64,000 bases of DNA from IMG/VR virus record IMGVR_UViG_3300042868_012782, positions 18,771 through 82,770 of that record; one strand, written 5' to 3'. The DNA comes from a virus. Below the pieces are notes generated by a model. The model worked only from the letters and a program-made list of their open reading frames with translations, searched no databases and was not told the DNA's origin. A program made the translations under genes and the position numbers. Shown here in pieces: positions 7,296-14,748 of this stretch (the first letter of the stretch is position 1; each line of letters opens with the position of its first letter).

Positions 7296-7553
7296 ATGAT
7301 GAGCTTTGTCTTGTGCGCGATCTTGACTTTGGGAGCTTCCAACGGCACCGCCCAGGGCGCTGCTGAAATTCAGGCGTCTAGGGGACGGATGTCTCATGTC
7401 GGGGGCAACAGGGGGTACGAGGGGGTGGGATTTTCCACATCCAGTGCCCAGGCCGCCATCCGGAACTGCTGCTATTGGGGCAGGAAGACACCAGTAGACA
7501 TCGGCGTTTGCCGCGGCCGCAATGGCTGGTATGCGTGCGTTCGATACCGATGA
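7296..7553 (+). CDS. Small secreted cysteine-containing protein (85 aa)
   Basis: The product has a Sec-type signal (MMSFVLCAILTLGASNGTAQG) with a probable cleavage after the AQG region, and a mature domain of about 60 residues. That domain has four cysteines, including CCYW and YACV, likely forming disulphides outside the cytoplasm, and glycine-rich loops. AGGAGGG precedes the start; GTG 7293 is an alternative. Function unknown, but export is well supported. Confidence 0.55.
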   Translation: MMSFVLCAILTLGASNGTAQGAAEIQASRGRMSHVGGNRGYEGVGFSTSSAQAAIRNCCYWGRKTPVDIGVCRGRNGWYACVRYR

Positions 7554-7566
7554 TTTGGAGCAATTT

Positions 7567-7746
7567 ATGATGCAGTTTTTGTATTTAGAGTTCTGGTGGG
7601 CGATTCATAATCTCGTCGCCCACCCATTGTCCCAGTTGGCCTGGTGGGCAAGCCTTTTTGGAACAATTAAGTGCCTGGCTTTTTTTAGCGAATGGGTACA
7701 CGACTGGACTGTCCCTATTCACGACGAAGATGGTGGCAGAGGATGA
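7567..7746 (+). CDS. Small membrane protein with HNLVAHP motif (59 aa)
   Basis: I recognise the pattern WAIHNLVAHPLS followed by a hydrophobic stretch and VHDWTVP, which recurs in an uncharacterised family of very small phage proteins. The start is at ATG 7567, with GGAG upstream. One or two short hydrophobic helices suggest a membrane location. The two histidines may be functional, but nothing more can be said. Confidence 0.55.
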   Translation: MMQFLYLEFWWAIHNLVAHPLSQLAWWASLFGTIKCLAFFSEWVHDWTVPIHDEDGGRG

Positions 7747-7946
7747 GCATGAATTACTCTGTTACTATCATCAGGACGCAAAAATATCTTGTCGAGGTTA
7801 CCTCTGGCAATCGATACGATGCGCTTTTCGAGGCCGAAGCGCTTGTGGCAGAGGATCCATTTAAATACGAAGCGGAAGCTAGTACCGTTTCAGTGGTAAA
7901 AAATCAGTGTAGTCCAGGCTATGAATGGGTAAACAAGCATGAGTGA
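7743..7946 (+). CDS. Hypothetical protein (67 aa)
   Basis: ATG 7743 overlaps the upstream stop (ATGA). The protein reads as a small alpha/beta unit: strand YSVTIIRTQKYLVEV, helix DALFEAEALVAE, strand STVSVVKN. Its end overlaps the next start. Family not recognised. Confidence 0.5.
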   Translation: MSMNYSVTIIRTQKYLVEVTSGNRYDALFEAEALVAEDPFKYEAEASTVSVVKNQCSPGYEWVNKHE

Positions 7947-8091
7947 AGAAGAATGGGAACAACAACCAACCTCGCTGTTGTTGTCGACGCTTGCCTTTGG
8001 TTTTTTCTGCTGTATCGCTTCGGGAATGATGGCTGCTTTTTTGTATTGTTTTTGCTTGCTTATTGAAGTGGTCATAATCGCTTTCTCTTGA
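7939..8091 (+). CDS. Two-span small membrane protein (50 aa)
   Basis: After an acidic N-terminus (MSEEEWEQ) the sequence is almost wholly hydrophobic, with one helix at about 12-31 and a second at about 32-49 broken by a small turn. Such hairpin-type small proteins include some holins, but length and charge alone cannot settle that. ATG 7939 overlaps the previous gene by 8 bases. Confidence 0.45.
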   Translation: MSEEEWEQQPTSLLLSTLAFGFFCCIASGMMAAFLYCFCLLIEVVIIAFS

Positions 8092-8101
8092 GTTAAGAAT
8101 T

Positions 8102-8293
8102 ATGACAATTTCAACGCATGTTAACGCAATCATTTCTCTTGCTCAGGGACTCGATAAGAATTGGGCGTCAACTTCCGGAATGGTGAAAGTCACTTATCTT
8201 TCTCTGATTCAGAAGTGGGCCAGACAGCTTGAAGAGATTGCTGTGTCCGAAATTAAAGCGCTAAAACCAGTCAGGAAAGTCAGGAAGGAATAA
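8102..8293 (+). CDS. Small helical hypothetical protein (63 aa)
   Basis: This is an all-helical protein with a basic C-terminal tail (KPVRKVRKE). The ribosome site is weak (GAGTTAAG). No motif or family is recognised; it is kept because its frame fills the space between neighbours with 10- and 3-base gaps. Confidence 0.5.
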   Translation: MTISTHVNAIISLAQGLDKNWASTSGMVKVTYLSLIQKWARQLEEIAVSEIKALKPVRKVRKE

Positions 8294-8296
8294 GAC

Positions 8297-8545
8297 ATGG
8301 CCAAGACTGAGCACGACGGCAGGATTAAGTTGACGATTGAGCAATTGATTTTAATTCTTCGTAGCTCCGACGAATCGAAAAGTTTGGAGCAGCACTTAGA
8401 AGATATTCAAAAGGCCGACCTAACGTCCAGCTCAATCATAGAAAATCTCGGTGGATATCGGCAAATGTCAAAATTGATGCCTCTTATTCAAAAAAAGATT
8501 GAGGGTGGGGAGTCGCCTTATGCTGGAGACGCACTCAATGACTGA
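8297..8545 (+). CDS. Hypothetical protein (82 aa)
   Basis: A charged, mostly helical protein with no cysteines. The stop overlaps the start of the next gene. The opening segment KLTIEQLILILRSSDE suggests a compact helical fold. Function unknown. Confidence 0.5.
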   Translation: MAKTEHDGRIKLTIEQLILILRSSDESKSLEQHLEDIQKADLTSSSIIENLGGYRQMSKLMPLIQKKIEGGESPYAGDALND

Positions 8546-8855
8546 GATAGTATGGATTATTTTGACTGTAGTCTTGACTAGCGTCTTAGTTTTGTTTTTT
8601 ACCAGGCCCGTAAAACATGTTAAAAATAATTGTATTCGTGATATTTGGCTGGTTTGTGAGTCAGACGGAATAAAAGTCAAAGTCGTATTGGACGGATTTG
8701 ATGAGTGGATAACGGTAATATCGGAAAACAAATGCTACGACATAGACGGCTCACCGTCTTTGATTTCTCACACGATTAATATTCGCAACCTGCCTACGGG
8801 CGGGTTAGTGTATTTTGATGGGGCGATTCCGTCGACAGAAGTTAAGGAGCGATGA
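8538..8855 (+). CDS. Membrane-anchored hypothetical protein (105 aa)
   Basis: From ATG 8538 the first 21 residues form one transmembrane helix (IVWIILTVVLTSVLVLFF), followed by a soluble domain of about 80 residues rich in predicted beta strands. Type II or N-in single-span topology is likely. Function unknown. Confidence 0.55.
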   Translation: MTEIVWIILTVVLTSVLVLFFTRPVKHVKNNCIRDIWLVCESDGIKVKVVLDGFDEWITVISENKCYDIDGSPSLISHTINIRNLPTGGLVYFDGAIPSTEVKER

Positions 8856-8856
8856 C

Positions 8857-9387
8857 ATGTATCCCATGAGACAAGACCACAACTCAATCAAGGGACTTAT
8901 TGAGTTGTGTCGTTCACTGATGGCTAAGAAAGAGATCCAAGATTTTGTTGAGGTGGGATCTTTTTGTGGGGAGTCGGCACTGCTGTTCCATGAACATCTC
9001 CCAGAGGCTAACATCTTTTGCATCGATCCCTGGGAGTCAGGTTATGACGGCAATGACGTTGCGAGTTCGCACGACATGAAAGCGGTAGAAGCCGCTTTCG
9101 ATGAACGCACGTCGAATTGTGGTCGCGTCTTGAAAATGAAGGGGCAGTCTGAAGATTATGCCGATAGCTTCGACTTGGCGTCAGTTGACGCCGTCTATTT
9201 AGACGGATGCCATACATACGAAGCGATTAAGAAAGATCTGCAGTTTTGGCTACCTCGCTGTAAGCTTGCAATTTGTGGCCACGACTATACGTCAAATTGG
9301 CCAGGTGTCGTAGAAGCGGTTGATGAATTAATTGGCACCCCAGATCTTTTGTTTTGTGACGGATCATGGATTAAGTGGTTGAACTGA
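8857..9387 (+). CDS. Class I SAM-dependent methyltransferase
   Basis: The fold is that of a small-molecule methyltransferase of the Methyltransf_24 type. DFVEVGSFCGESALLF is motif I (strand plus glycine loop for SAM), NIFCIDPWESG carries the acidic end of strand 2, and VDAVYLDGCHTYEAIKKDL is motif IV with the acidic-histidine pair typical of the group. At 176 residues it is a single catalytic domain. ATG 8857 has AAGGAG upstream. In phages such enzymes may methylate sugars, peptides or small molecules; glycosyltransferase genes elsewhere in the window make a sugar substrate reasonable but unproven. Confidence 0.8.
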   Translation: MYPMRQDHNSIKGLIELCRSLMAKKEIQDFVEVGSFCGESALLFHEHLPEANIFCIDPWESGYDGNDVASSHDMKAVEAAFDERTSNCGRVLKMKGQSEDYADSFDLASVDAVYLDGCHTYEAIKKDLQFWLPRCKLAICGHDYTSNWPGVVEAVDELIGTPDLLFCDGSWIKWLN

Positions 9388-9397
9388 GGATACATTT

Positions 9398-9622
9398 GTG
9401 GTCGCTCGTTGCAGATCGTGCTCAAAATATGTTGCTTACCCAGACGATCCAGGATCTTCTGCTGGACTCAAGCTTTATGCGGAAATTTTTCCTCAGAAGT
9501 GTCGATGCGGCAATGTGTATGTTGACCAAGACGAGCAAAAAATTGCCTACGACGACTCATCGTCGGTATTAATTTGGAACACGGTGGATCAAGACTGGAT
9601 GTCTATAGGGGCTGGATCGTGA
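9398..9622 (+). CDS. Small cysteine-containing protein (74 aa)
   Basis: The product starts at GTG 9398 and contains CRSC near the N-terminus and CRCG about 27 residues later, which together could form a zinc ribbon. The rest is acidic with a tryptophan-rich tail (IWNTVDQDW). Its stop overlaps the next GTG start. Function unknown. Confidence 0.5.
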   Translation: MVARCRSCSKYVAYPDDPGSSAGLKLYAEIFPQKCRCGNVYVDQDEQKIAYDDSSSVLIWNTVDQDWMSIGAGS

Positions 9623-10074
9623 GCCGCAAGCTTCAGGAATACGAGGCTGCTGCCGAGGCTGGTACTCGTCCCACTGGACTAAGGCTATTGTCTTATAAAA
9701 TTTTGCATAACAAAAACGGTTTTTCTGCTAGTGTTAATATCGGTAATCACGAAACGCAAGAAGATGCAGAGCAGTTTATCCAAACGCTTTCTTGCCTAAT
9801 GCATAATCAGTCCGAAAGAACGACTGACTACGCAATGTGGTCGTTCAGTGCAGTTAGAGATAATCAATTTCAGTCTGCGTTTTCTGTGGGACCCACTTCT
9901 TATTTTGAACGATACGGGGAATTGGGTGGTGATCCAAATCCGCACTTTCAGCTTCCTTCATCCCTTGGTTTTGAGCACGTTGGCGAAAACGTGTTCTCGT
10001 TTTCTGGTCAAGAAACGGACGGGAGACAACTCCTACTCAGGCTTGGATTAAGCGAAGTGTTCTTGGACGATTAG
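9619..10074 (+). CDS. Hypothetical protein (151 aa)
   Basis: GTG 9619 overlaps the upstream stop (GTGA); no better start lies nearby. The protein is soluble, alpha/beta, with no cysteine cluster and no recognised motif. It is followed by a 128-bp gap with a candidate promoter. Confidence 0.5.
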   Translation: MSRKLQEYEAAAEAGTRPTGLRLLSYKILHNKNGFSASVNIGNHETQEDAEQFIQTLSCLMHNQSERTTDYAMWSFSAVRDNQFQSAFSVGPTSYFERYGELGGDPNPHFQLPSSLGFEHVGENVFSFSGQETDGRQLLLRLGLSEVFLDD

Positions 10075-10116
10075 TCGTCGAATAAAATGTCTTGAGCAAA
10101 AATACAATAAGAAGAC

Positions 10117-10146
10117 TTGCATTTGTAAGCGGCCCCACGATATAGT
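10117..10146 (+). promoter_or_regulatory. Candidate sigma-70-type promoter
   Basis: TTGCAT at 10117-10122 and TATAGT at 10141-10146 are separated by 18 bp, a fair match to housekeeping sigma boxes, and lie in one of the larger gaps of this region about 55 bp before the next start. The phage encodes its own sigma-like factors, so host sigma recognition is only one option. Confidence 0.3.
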
Positions 10147-10202
10147 TTTCCCAGACGTGGACACTATGTCTAACGTGGAACAAAACATGGTGGGGGCACC
10201 TA

Positions 10203-10721
10203 ATGAAAAGCAATAGCTTGAGTAAGGGTTTACAAGAGGGCAAGCCAAGCGCTGATGATCCTAGGAAGACTCCAGCGAAACCAGACGAGCGCAAGCGCGG
10301 AAGTAAGCGCAATCCTAAAGACTCGGCTAGTAAGCCGAATAACTCAATCGAAGTGTCAGAAGACACAGAAAAGAAAATTCGCGCGTTGATGCAAAAGCAC
10401 AATGCTAGTGACTCGGAGTTTAAGGCTAGTATGGCCATGCTAAAGTCTGTTTTTCGTCGTGGCGCAGGAGCCTTTAGCTCTTCTCACGCACCTGGAATGG
10501 ATAGGACTAGGTGGGGACTAAAGCGGGTCGAGGCATTCTTGAGTTTGCTGCGGCGCGGCAGACCTGCAAATCCTAACTATAAGCAGGATAACGACTTGCT
10601 TCCTTCAGGTCATCCTAGATCTAGCAAGGAAAGTTCTCGGGGTTCCACTAGGCTTGATCGTTTTATATCTGAGCTTAAGACTTTTCTGAGTCTTGCAGAG
10701 AAGCGTTACGAGGACGAGTGA
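10203..10721 (+). CDS. Conserved phage protein with RGAGAFSSSH motif (172 aa)
   Basis: The N-terminal half is lysine/serine-rich and probably disordered. The second half has the pattern RRGAGAFSSSHAPGMDRTRW, followed by a helix, RRGRPANP and DNDLLPSGHPRS, which I recall from unrelated tailed phages, often as part of larger head or nuclease-type proteins; no reaction is assigned to it. This copy pairs it with a basic tail and sits immediately before an HNH nuclease gene. Function unknown. Confidence 0.6.
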   Translation: MKSNSLSKGLQEGKPSADDPRKTPAKPDERKRGSKRNPKDSASKPNNSIEVSEDTEKKIRALMQKHNASDSEFKASMAMLKSVFRRGAGAFSSSHAPGMDRTRWGLKRVEAFLSLLRRGRPANPNYKQDNDLLPSGHPRSSKESSRGSTRLDRFISELKTFLSLAEKRYEDE

Positions 10722-11143
10722 TGCAACTTTCACTTGAGTCCGACGGAGAATTTCGTTTTCTTGACGACTCAGGTCAGGTCGTTATTCCGCACGGAAAGAC
10801 GCCGGACGACTTGCAAGAAATGTTGATGGATCTACTTTTTGTATTGTCAACTTCCGAAGCGATAAGTGGAGAGCCTCGCGGTTCATGCTGGAAAGCAACG
10901 CGAGAAACTCACCTTGAGTCTAATCCTCGATGCGCAGGCTGCTCAACTAAACGCAGCCTTTCTGTCCATCACAAAGTTCCATTTCATTTGGATCCGTCCA
11001 AGGAATGTGATCTTGTAAATCTGATAACCTTGTGCCCGGTATGCCATCTTATGCTGGGGCACCTCAAGAACTGGTCAAGTCACAACGTCGACGTCGAAGG
11101 TGACGCCGCCTGGTTTCTAGGTAAGGTAAGGGGAAGGCCATGA
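10721..11143 (+). CDS. HNH endonuclease
   Basis: HNH nucleases cut DNA with a single-metal beta-beta-alpha site. The C-terminal half holds CAGC, LSVHHKVPFH (the catalytic histidine pair), LVNLITLCPVCH (the N and second CxxC) and a final histidine (GHLKNW), with the two CxxC pairs binding a structural zinc. About 55 N-terminal residues form a separate acidic region. The gene overlaps its upstream neighbour by one base (TGATG). It may be a packaging-associated nuclease or a freestanding homing nuclease; no terminase gene is close, so I cannot choose. Confidence 0.8.
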   Translation: MQLSLESDGEFRFLDDSGQVVIPHGKTPDDLQEMLMDLLFVLSTSEAISGEPRGSCWKATRETHLESNPRCAGCSTKRSLSVHHKVPFHLDPSKECDLVNLITLCPVCHLMLGHLKNWSSHNVDVEGDAAWFLGKVRGRP

Positions 11144-11520
11144 AGAACGCTTTTTGGTTGCTCGCATTGGGTTGGGCTGCTCTGATATGGGGCGCGGTAA
11201 TTCACCGTCGTGCAGAATCAGAGTATAAGCTTGTTCAAGACTGCTTGATGCTTGAGCGAGGAAGATCGTCATTGCTCCAAGACGAACTAGCTGAACTTGC
11301 GCGCAAGCCGACTTATGAGCAAGGCTATAGGGACGCAATTATACGGGCAGGAACACCTGACTCGCCAGGATCATATAAGGATGGATATTACGCAGGATTT
11401 CTTGCTGCTGGAGATGGGGGGTATTCGGATGGATATCACGCTGCCATCGAGCAGTTTGGACACAAGGAACATCCGCGAGCTAAGCTTCCCGTTGTCGCTA
11501 AGATGGGGGGTGAAAAGTGA
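11140..11520 (+). CDS. Membrane-anchored protein with YxxGYxxA repeats (126 aa)
   Basis: The N-terminus is a transmembrane helix (residues 4-20), followed by a coiled-coil-like helix and then three copies of a YxxGYxxA/G pattern (YEQGYRDA, YKDGYYAG, YSDGYHAA). Such aromatic-glycine repeats occur in short surface helices that contact membranes or partners. Layout (anchor plus coiled coil) is compatible with an inner-membrane spanin, but no outer partner is adjacent. Start and stop both overlap neighbours by 4 bases. Confidence 0.5.
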   Translation: MKNAFWLLALGWAALIWGAVIHRRAESEYKLVQDCLMLERGRSSLLQDELAELARKPTYEQGYRDAIIRAGTPDSPGSYKDGYYAGFLAAGDGGYSDGYHAAIEQFGHKEHPRAKLPVVAKMGGEK

Positions 11521-12044
11521 GTATATTGGCTGTAAAACCCATACGCGAAGTCAGCGATGAGGAGTATGCTCAGGCTCTCCGTCAGTATACTCCTTGTCTA
11601 GTAAAAACGGCGTTTCGTTGGCATAGGTCTTTTGGAATCGATGAGGCCAGACATCTGGGAGCAATTGCGCTTTGGAGAGCAATGCAGTCCTACGACAGTG
11701 AAAGAGAGAGCAGAAAGGGTGACAGGGCGAATTTTCTTACTCACCTGATGAATTACCTTCATTGGACATACTTAGAAGCCAATAAGGTTGAGCAGAGAGC
11801 GTTGTCGACTATGGATGTTAATCCTTCCTGTGTTACCGTTCTGCCTGAAGAAATCGACGATCGATTTGATGCAATAAAAAACCACCTCAATGAGCGCCAA
11901 AGAAAGGTAGTCGACTTGATTAGGGAAGGTAGGGATGTGACGTCGATCATGGTTGAGACCTCGCTGTCTAGGCAGCGTGTTCACCAGATATTTTCCGAGA
12001 TACGACTCGTGCATATGAATCTGTCAAAGATTGGTCGTTTCTAA
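11517..12044 (+). CDS. Sigma-70-family RNA polymerase sigma-like factor
   Basis: The N-terminal part resembles sigma region 2: helices around VKTAFRWHRSFG and the segment IALWRAMQSYDSERESRKGDRANFLTHL, matching the usual LWRAxxxYDxxRGxxFxxY pattern. The C-terminal part has a region 4 type helix-turn-helix, LNERQRKVVDLI then TSIMVETSLSRQRVHQIFSEI. At 175 residues it lacks regions 1 and 3. It should redirect host RNA polymerase to phage promoters. It starts at GTG 11517, overlapping the previous gene. A second, different sigma-like gene lies at 19257. Confidence 0.75.
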   Translation: MSILAVKPIREVSDEEYAQALRQYTPCLVKTAFRWHRSFGIDEARHLGAIALWRAMQSYDSERESRKGDRANFLTHLMNYLHWTYLEANKVEQRALSTMDVNPSCVTVLPEEIDDRFDAIKNHLNERQRKVVDLIREGRDVTSIMVETSLSRQRVHQIFSEIRLVHMNLSKIGRF

Positions 12045-12080
12045 CAATAAATGTTTTGTTGTCGTTAAATATTTAACAGG

Positions 12081-12105
12081 GCGCCTCCGTTAAGGGGGCG
12101 CTTAT
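12081..12105 (+). terminator. Candidate terminator hairpin after sigma-like gene
   Basis: GCGCCTCC (12081-12088) pairs with GGGGGCGC (12094-12101), one G-U included, around a 5-base loop. It is followed by only a short T-poor run (TTATG), so it is either a weak intrinsic terminator or an mRNA-stabilising hairpin. It lies 37 bases after the sigma-like stop. Confidence 0.4.
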
Positions 12106-12177
12106 GCTATTGTGAAAATTGATTGCGTCATTATAATTGACAGTGGTTCTAATAGAATTCTTCGCGGGAGTTTCCGC

Positions 12178-13299
12178 ATGAGTCGTGAGACTAATGGATT
12201 TAAGAATGTCAGCCGTCAATGGTTAGACAAGTGCATGACTTACGAACAGGGAATGCAGGCTTTGAGTTTAAAATCTGACAGCGAAGACCTTGAAGCTTCC
12301 ATTGATCGCTTCAGTCCTAAATTGTTGAATGGCAAAATGGCTTTGGTAGATTGCGAAAGTGGGCGCTCCTATATTCCCACCAGTCATTGCATGACTCAGC
12401 TTTCAAGGTGGGCGGGTGTTGGAACATTTTTGCCAGCTAAGCTGGCCGCTTCCAATGACGAACAAGACGCTGAAACACTCGTTAGAATTATGACGAACGG
12501 CCTTCGCCATGTTGATCGCAGCAAATCCATGCTTTGGCGAACTAAGCGAGACGGCACGATGCGTGCTGTTCTAAGCGATCGCTACATGACGGTCAATAAT
12601 CTGTGGGTTCTTCAATCAATCAGCAAGATTATTCCTGGGGGACTGCTTTCTCACTGGCGCGGAGATGAAGATGCAATTTACGCCAACGTATTAATTCCCG
12701 ACAAGATTCGATCTGAAAAAGATTCCGACTACGGTGGCATGTTGTCTATTGGCAACAGCGAAATAGGCACCAGGCATCTTTCTAGCTTGCCCAGTGTTTT
12801 TAGATCCATATGCATGAATGGCTGCATATGGGATCGGACGTCTGGAATTGCTATGCGACTTCGACACAATGGACAGTTAGATTACGAGGTAATTTTTGAG
12901 TCAATGAAGGAACACATCAATTCACAAATTCCCATACTAGATGCTGGAGTTAATCAACTTCTATCAACTCGCAATATGGTGTGGGAGCATGGGGACATTT
13001 TGCCGTTGTTTGCTCAAATTTCTCAAGACTTTAAGGTGGCCCGACACCCCATGGCCATAGTAATTGATGCTTACGCCGAAGAGGTTGCGACCTCAGAAGA
13101 TTCTACCAATACCTTGTTCGGAGTCATTAACGCTGTGACAAGGGCTGGCCAGTCATTAGGAAACGAGATCTGGCATTCGTTTGATGTTCTTGGCGGTAGA
13201 CTTTCAAACTATGGGGTTTCGGAATGGGAATCATTAACTCAGCGCGCTCGATTTCTTTCGTCTTCGTCTATTGAGAAAGCCTTAGGCATAAGCCTATAA
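12178..13299 (+). CDS. DUF932-family phage/plasmid protein
   Basis: The protein fits the DUF932 family, common on phages and plasmids and of unproven function. Recognisable parts are the early YIPTSHCMTQLSRWAGV segment, the strand AVLSDRYMTVNN followed by a long helix, GMLSIGNSEIGTRHLS and the CIWDRTSGI stretch leading to a helical C-terminal third. At 373 residues it is of usual length. I place the start at ATG 12178, with GGGAG 8 bases upstream; an in-frame GTG at 12112 has no site. Members may take part in DNA replication or restriction avoidance, but the sequence does not show this. Confidence 0.7.
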   Translation: MSRETNGFKNVSRQWLDKCMTYEQGMQALSLKSDSEDLEASIDRFSPKLLNGKMALVDCESGRSYIPTSHCMTQLSRWAGVGTFLPAKLAASNDEQDAETLVRIMTNGLRHVDRSKSMLWRTKRDGTMRAVLSDRYMTVNNLWVLQSISKIIPGGLLSHWRGDEDAIYANVLIPDKIRSEKDSDYGGMLSIGNSEIGTRHLSSLPSVFRSICMNGCIWDRTSGIAMRLRHNGQLDYEVIFESMKEHINSQIPILDAGVNQLLSTRNMVWEHGDILPLFAQISQDFKVARHPMAIVIDAYAEEVATSEDSTNTLFGVINAVTRAGQSLGNEIWHSFDVLGGRLSNYGVSEWESLTQRARFLSSSSIEKALGISL

Positions 13300-13321
13300 T
13301 GTTTATGATTTGGAGAACAGA

Positions 13322-13597
13322 ATGTCGAAAAATAATTATCATATCGCTCCCGACGAGTTCATACTTGCTTGGGAAACTTCTGTCACGGTTGACGAAGTTG
13401 TCGAGAAGCTGGGTCGACTTACTGCAAGTAGGGGACATCTACCGATTCCTAAGGGTATTGTTTTGTCTAGAGCTTCTGCTTACCGCAATTCAGGGGTTAG
13501 GCTAAGAAAAATGCGCCGCAAGCATGGTCGCCCAATCGACGTAGATTCTCTAAATATGCTGATCGTCAAAATCAATAGTGAGACACAAGCTCGTTAA
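13322..13597 (+). CDS. Small helix-turn-helix-like protein (91 aa)
   Basis: The sequence FILAWETSVTVDEVVEKLG, then SRASAYRNSGVRLRKMRR, follows a pattern of small phage helix-turn-helix proteins in which a first helix with a tryptophan is followed by a recognition helix (SRAxxxRxxGVxLxxM). DNA binding is therefore likely. The basic end of the motif (RRKHGR) supports it. ATG 13322 has GGAGAAC upstream. Confidence 0.55.
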   Translation: MSKNNYHIAPDEFILAWETSVTVDEVVEKLGRLTASRGHLPIPKGIVLSRASAYRNSGVRLRKMRRKHGRPIDVDSLNMLIVKINSETQAR

Positions 13598-13669
13598 CAA
13601 GCAGCAGGCAAGATCGTCATAAATCCGGTGTATGCCTTATTGACCCGCATGCCTGACGAGGAACTTAAT

Positions 13670-13936
13670 ATGCCAGATCTTTATGGTAATCCCGTTGTTT
13701 CGGGGCAGATGATTCCGCATGGAAACGAAGCCTTGACCCAAAATACTCAGGTTATTACGGAGCAATTTTGGTCTGAGGCAAAATACGTCAAGAAGAAAGT
13801 TGCGTTTGGATCATTGTACAGCACATTACCCGTGGTGACCGAGTCAGTTGTCATGGGGCAGACCTCAATGCCCAACACCAATCAGCCTGCTGTCGCATCT
13901 CGCGGCTTCACTTGCTTGGGCGATTCAATCGTATAA
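13670..13936 (+). CDS. Hypothetical protein (88 aa)
   Basis: The start at ATG 13670 is chosen because GAGGAA lies 8 bases upstream. Sequence is rich in small polar residues and valine with little predicted helix. It has no recognised motif. It may be a small virion component, but that is a guess from composition. Confidence 0.45.
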   Translation: MPDLYGNPVVSGQMIPHGNEALTQNTQVITEQFWSEAKYVKKKVAFGSLYSTLPVVTESVVMGQTSMPNTNQPAVASRGFTCLGDSIV

Positions 13937-13956
13937 CCCCTAGTAGAGGCACCCAC

Positions 13957-14310
13957 ATGGATTTTTCGCTTTTGATTAAGAGACTTTTTGAAGCGCGTCA
14001 AGCAGCCCATCAGGCTCACCTGAAAACTACTTCGTATGCTGCTCACAAGGCACTAAATGAATTTTACGATGGCATACTTGGAATTGCGGATGAGCTAGCC
14101 GAAGTAGTCCAAGGCGAATTTGGCCTGATGGATCTCACCATCGGAGCTGTTGCAACTCCAGACGACTTCGTCTTTTACCTTAAAGAAATGGCTACAGTTC
14201 TTAAGGCTTCTGCACAACTTATTCCTGGCATTCAGAGCTATCACTTAAATATTATTGACGAAGCTCTTGCACTAACATACAAAACCAACTACCTTCTGTC
14301 TCTCTCGTGA
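13957..14310 (+). CDS. Ferritin-like helical phage protein (DUF5856-like)
   Basis: The segment IKRLFEARQAAHQAHLKTTSYAAHKALNEFYDGI recalls the first two helices of Dps/ferritin-like four-helix proteins seen in phages (DUF5856 type), where the helix pattern EAR..AH..HL..TSYA.H.AL.EFYD is conserved. Two further long helices follow. The metal-binding residues of true ferritins are only partly recognisable, so iron storage is not claimed. AGAGG precedes ATG 13957. Length is 117 residues. Confidence 0.5.
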   Translation: MDFSLLIKRLFEARQAAHQAHLKTTSYAAHKALNEFYDGILGIADELAEVVQGEFGLMDLTIGAVATPDDFVFYLKEMATVLKASAQLIPGIQSYHLNIIDEALALTYKTNYLLSLS

Positions 14311-14504
14311 AATACGTAGAGGGTCAGGACTATACTGTCGAAGGATCGTCTTGGATCTGGACGCGCAATTTTCTTTTCCGGCGTGGTTTTTGTTGCCATG
14401 CCGGATGCCGTAACTGCCCCTGGGCGGCAAATGCATGTGGTGAGGAAGATCGAAATGATTCGTTATGTCAAAGCAGCCAGAAGGCCGTCGATCCGATTCA
14501 ATAA
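14307..14504 (+). CDS. DUF5522-like small cysteine protein (65 aa)
   Basis: The stretch WTRNFLFRRGFCCHAGCRNC contains the RGxCCxxGCRxCP signature of a small conserved family of unknown role (DUF5522-like) thought to bind metal through its four or five cysteines. The protein ends about 30 residues later with a polar tail. GTG 14307 overlaps the previous stop (GTGA). Confidence 0.6.
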   Translation: MKYVEGQDYTVEGSSWIWTRNFLFRRGFCCHAGCRNCPWAANACGEEDRNDSLCQSSQKAVDPIQ

Positions 14505-14685
14505 TCCAACAGAAAGCATAATTTACAGTCTTACTCCTGATACTGCTTCTACGGTTCAAGAAATCGTAGACTTGGTCCATGCGAAAATGGAAATACATCC
14601 AGAAGATGGGGCATCTAAAGGGGTTCACGAGCTGCATCTGGCTACTCAGAATCTGATTGCTGCTGGATGGTTGAGGCCTGCCTAA
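14455..14685 (+). CDS. Hypothetical protein (76 aa)
   Basis: GAGGA at 14442-14446 sets the start at ATG 14455. The protein contains a segment like a winged-helix core (IIYSLTPDTASTVQEIVDLVHAK, split by a turn, then a helix ending LIAAGWLRPA), so weak DNA-binding potential exists. Family unknown. Confidence 0.5.
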   Translation: MIRYVKAARRPSIRFNNPTESIIYSLTPDTASTVQEIVDLVHAKMEIHPEDGASKGVHELHLATQNLIAAGWLRPA

Positions 14686-14710
14686 TGAGGTGACGCAACG
14701 GTGTATTTTG

Positions 14711-14748
14711 TGGTAGCAACTCCCACGATGTTTTTTAGGAGACTACCA
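14711..14748 (+). promoter_or_regulatory. Hairpin that sequesters the ribosome binding site of the next gene
   Basis: TGGTAG (14711-14716) pairs with CTACCA (14743-14748) and CTCC (14720-14723) pairs with GGAG (14738-14741), giving 10 base pairs around a small internal loop and a 14-base loop. GGAG is the Shine-Dalgarno sequence of the gene starting at 14748, and the A of its ATG is in the stem. When folded the mRNA should be poorly translated. Confidence 0.55.

Noticed and set aside
631-12077. Perfect 14-base palindromes at 631-644, 3910-3923 and 12064-12077
   Set aside because: By chance about four such palindromes are expected in 64 kb (64000 divided by 4 to the 7th), so none is called an operator on this alone; the last two are between genes and could be tested.
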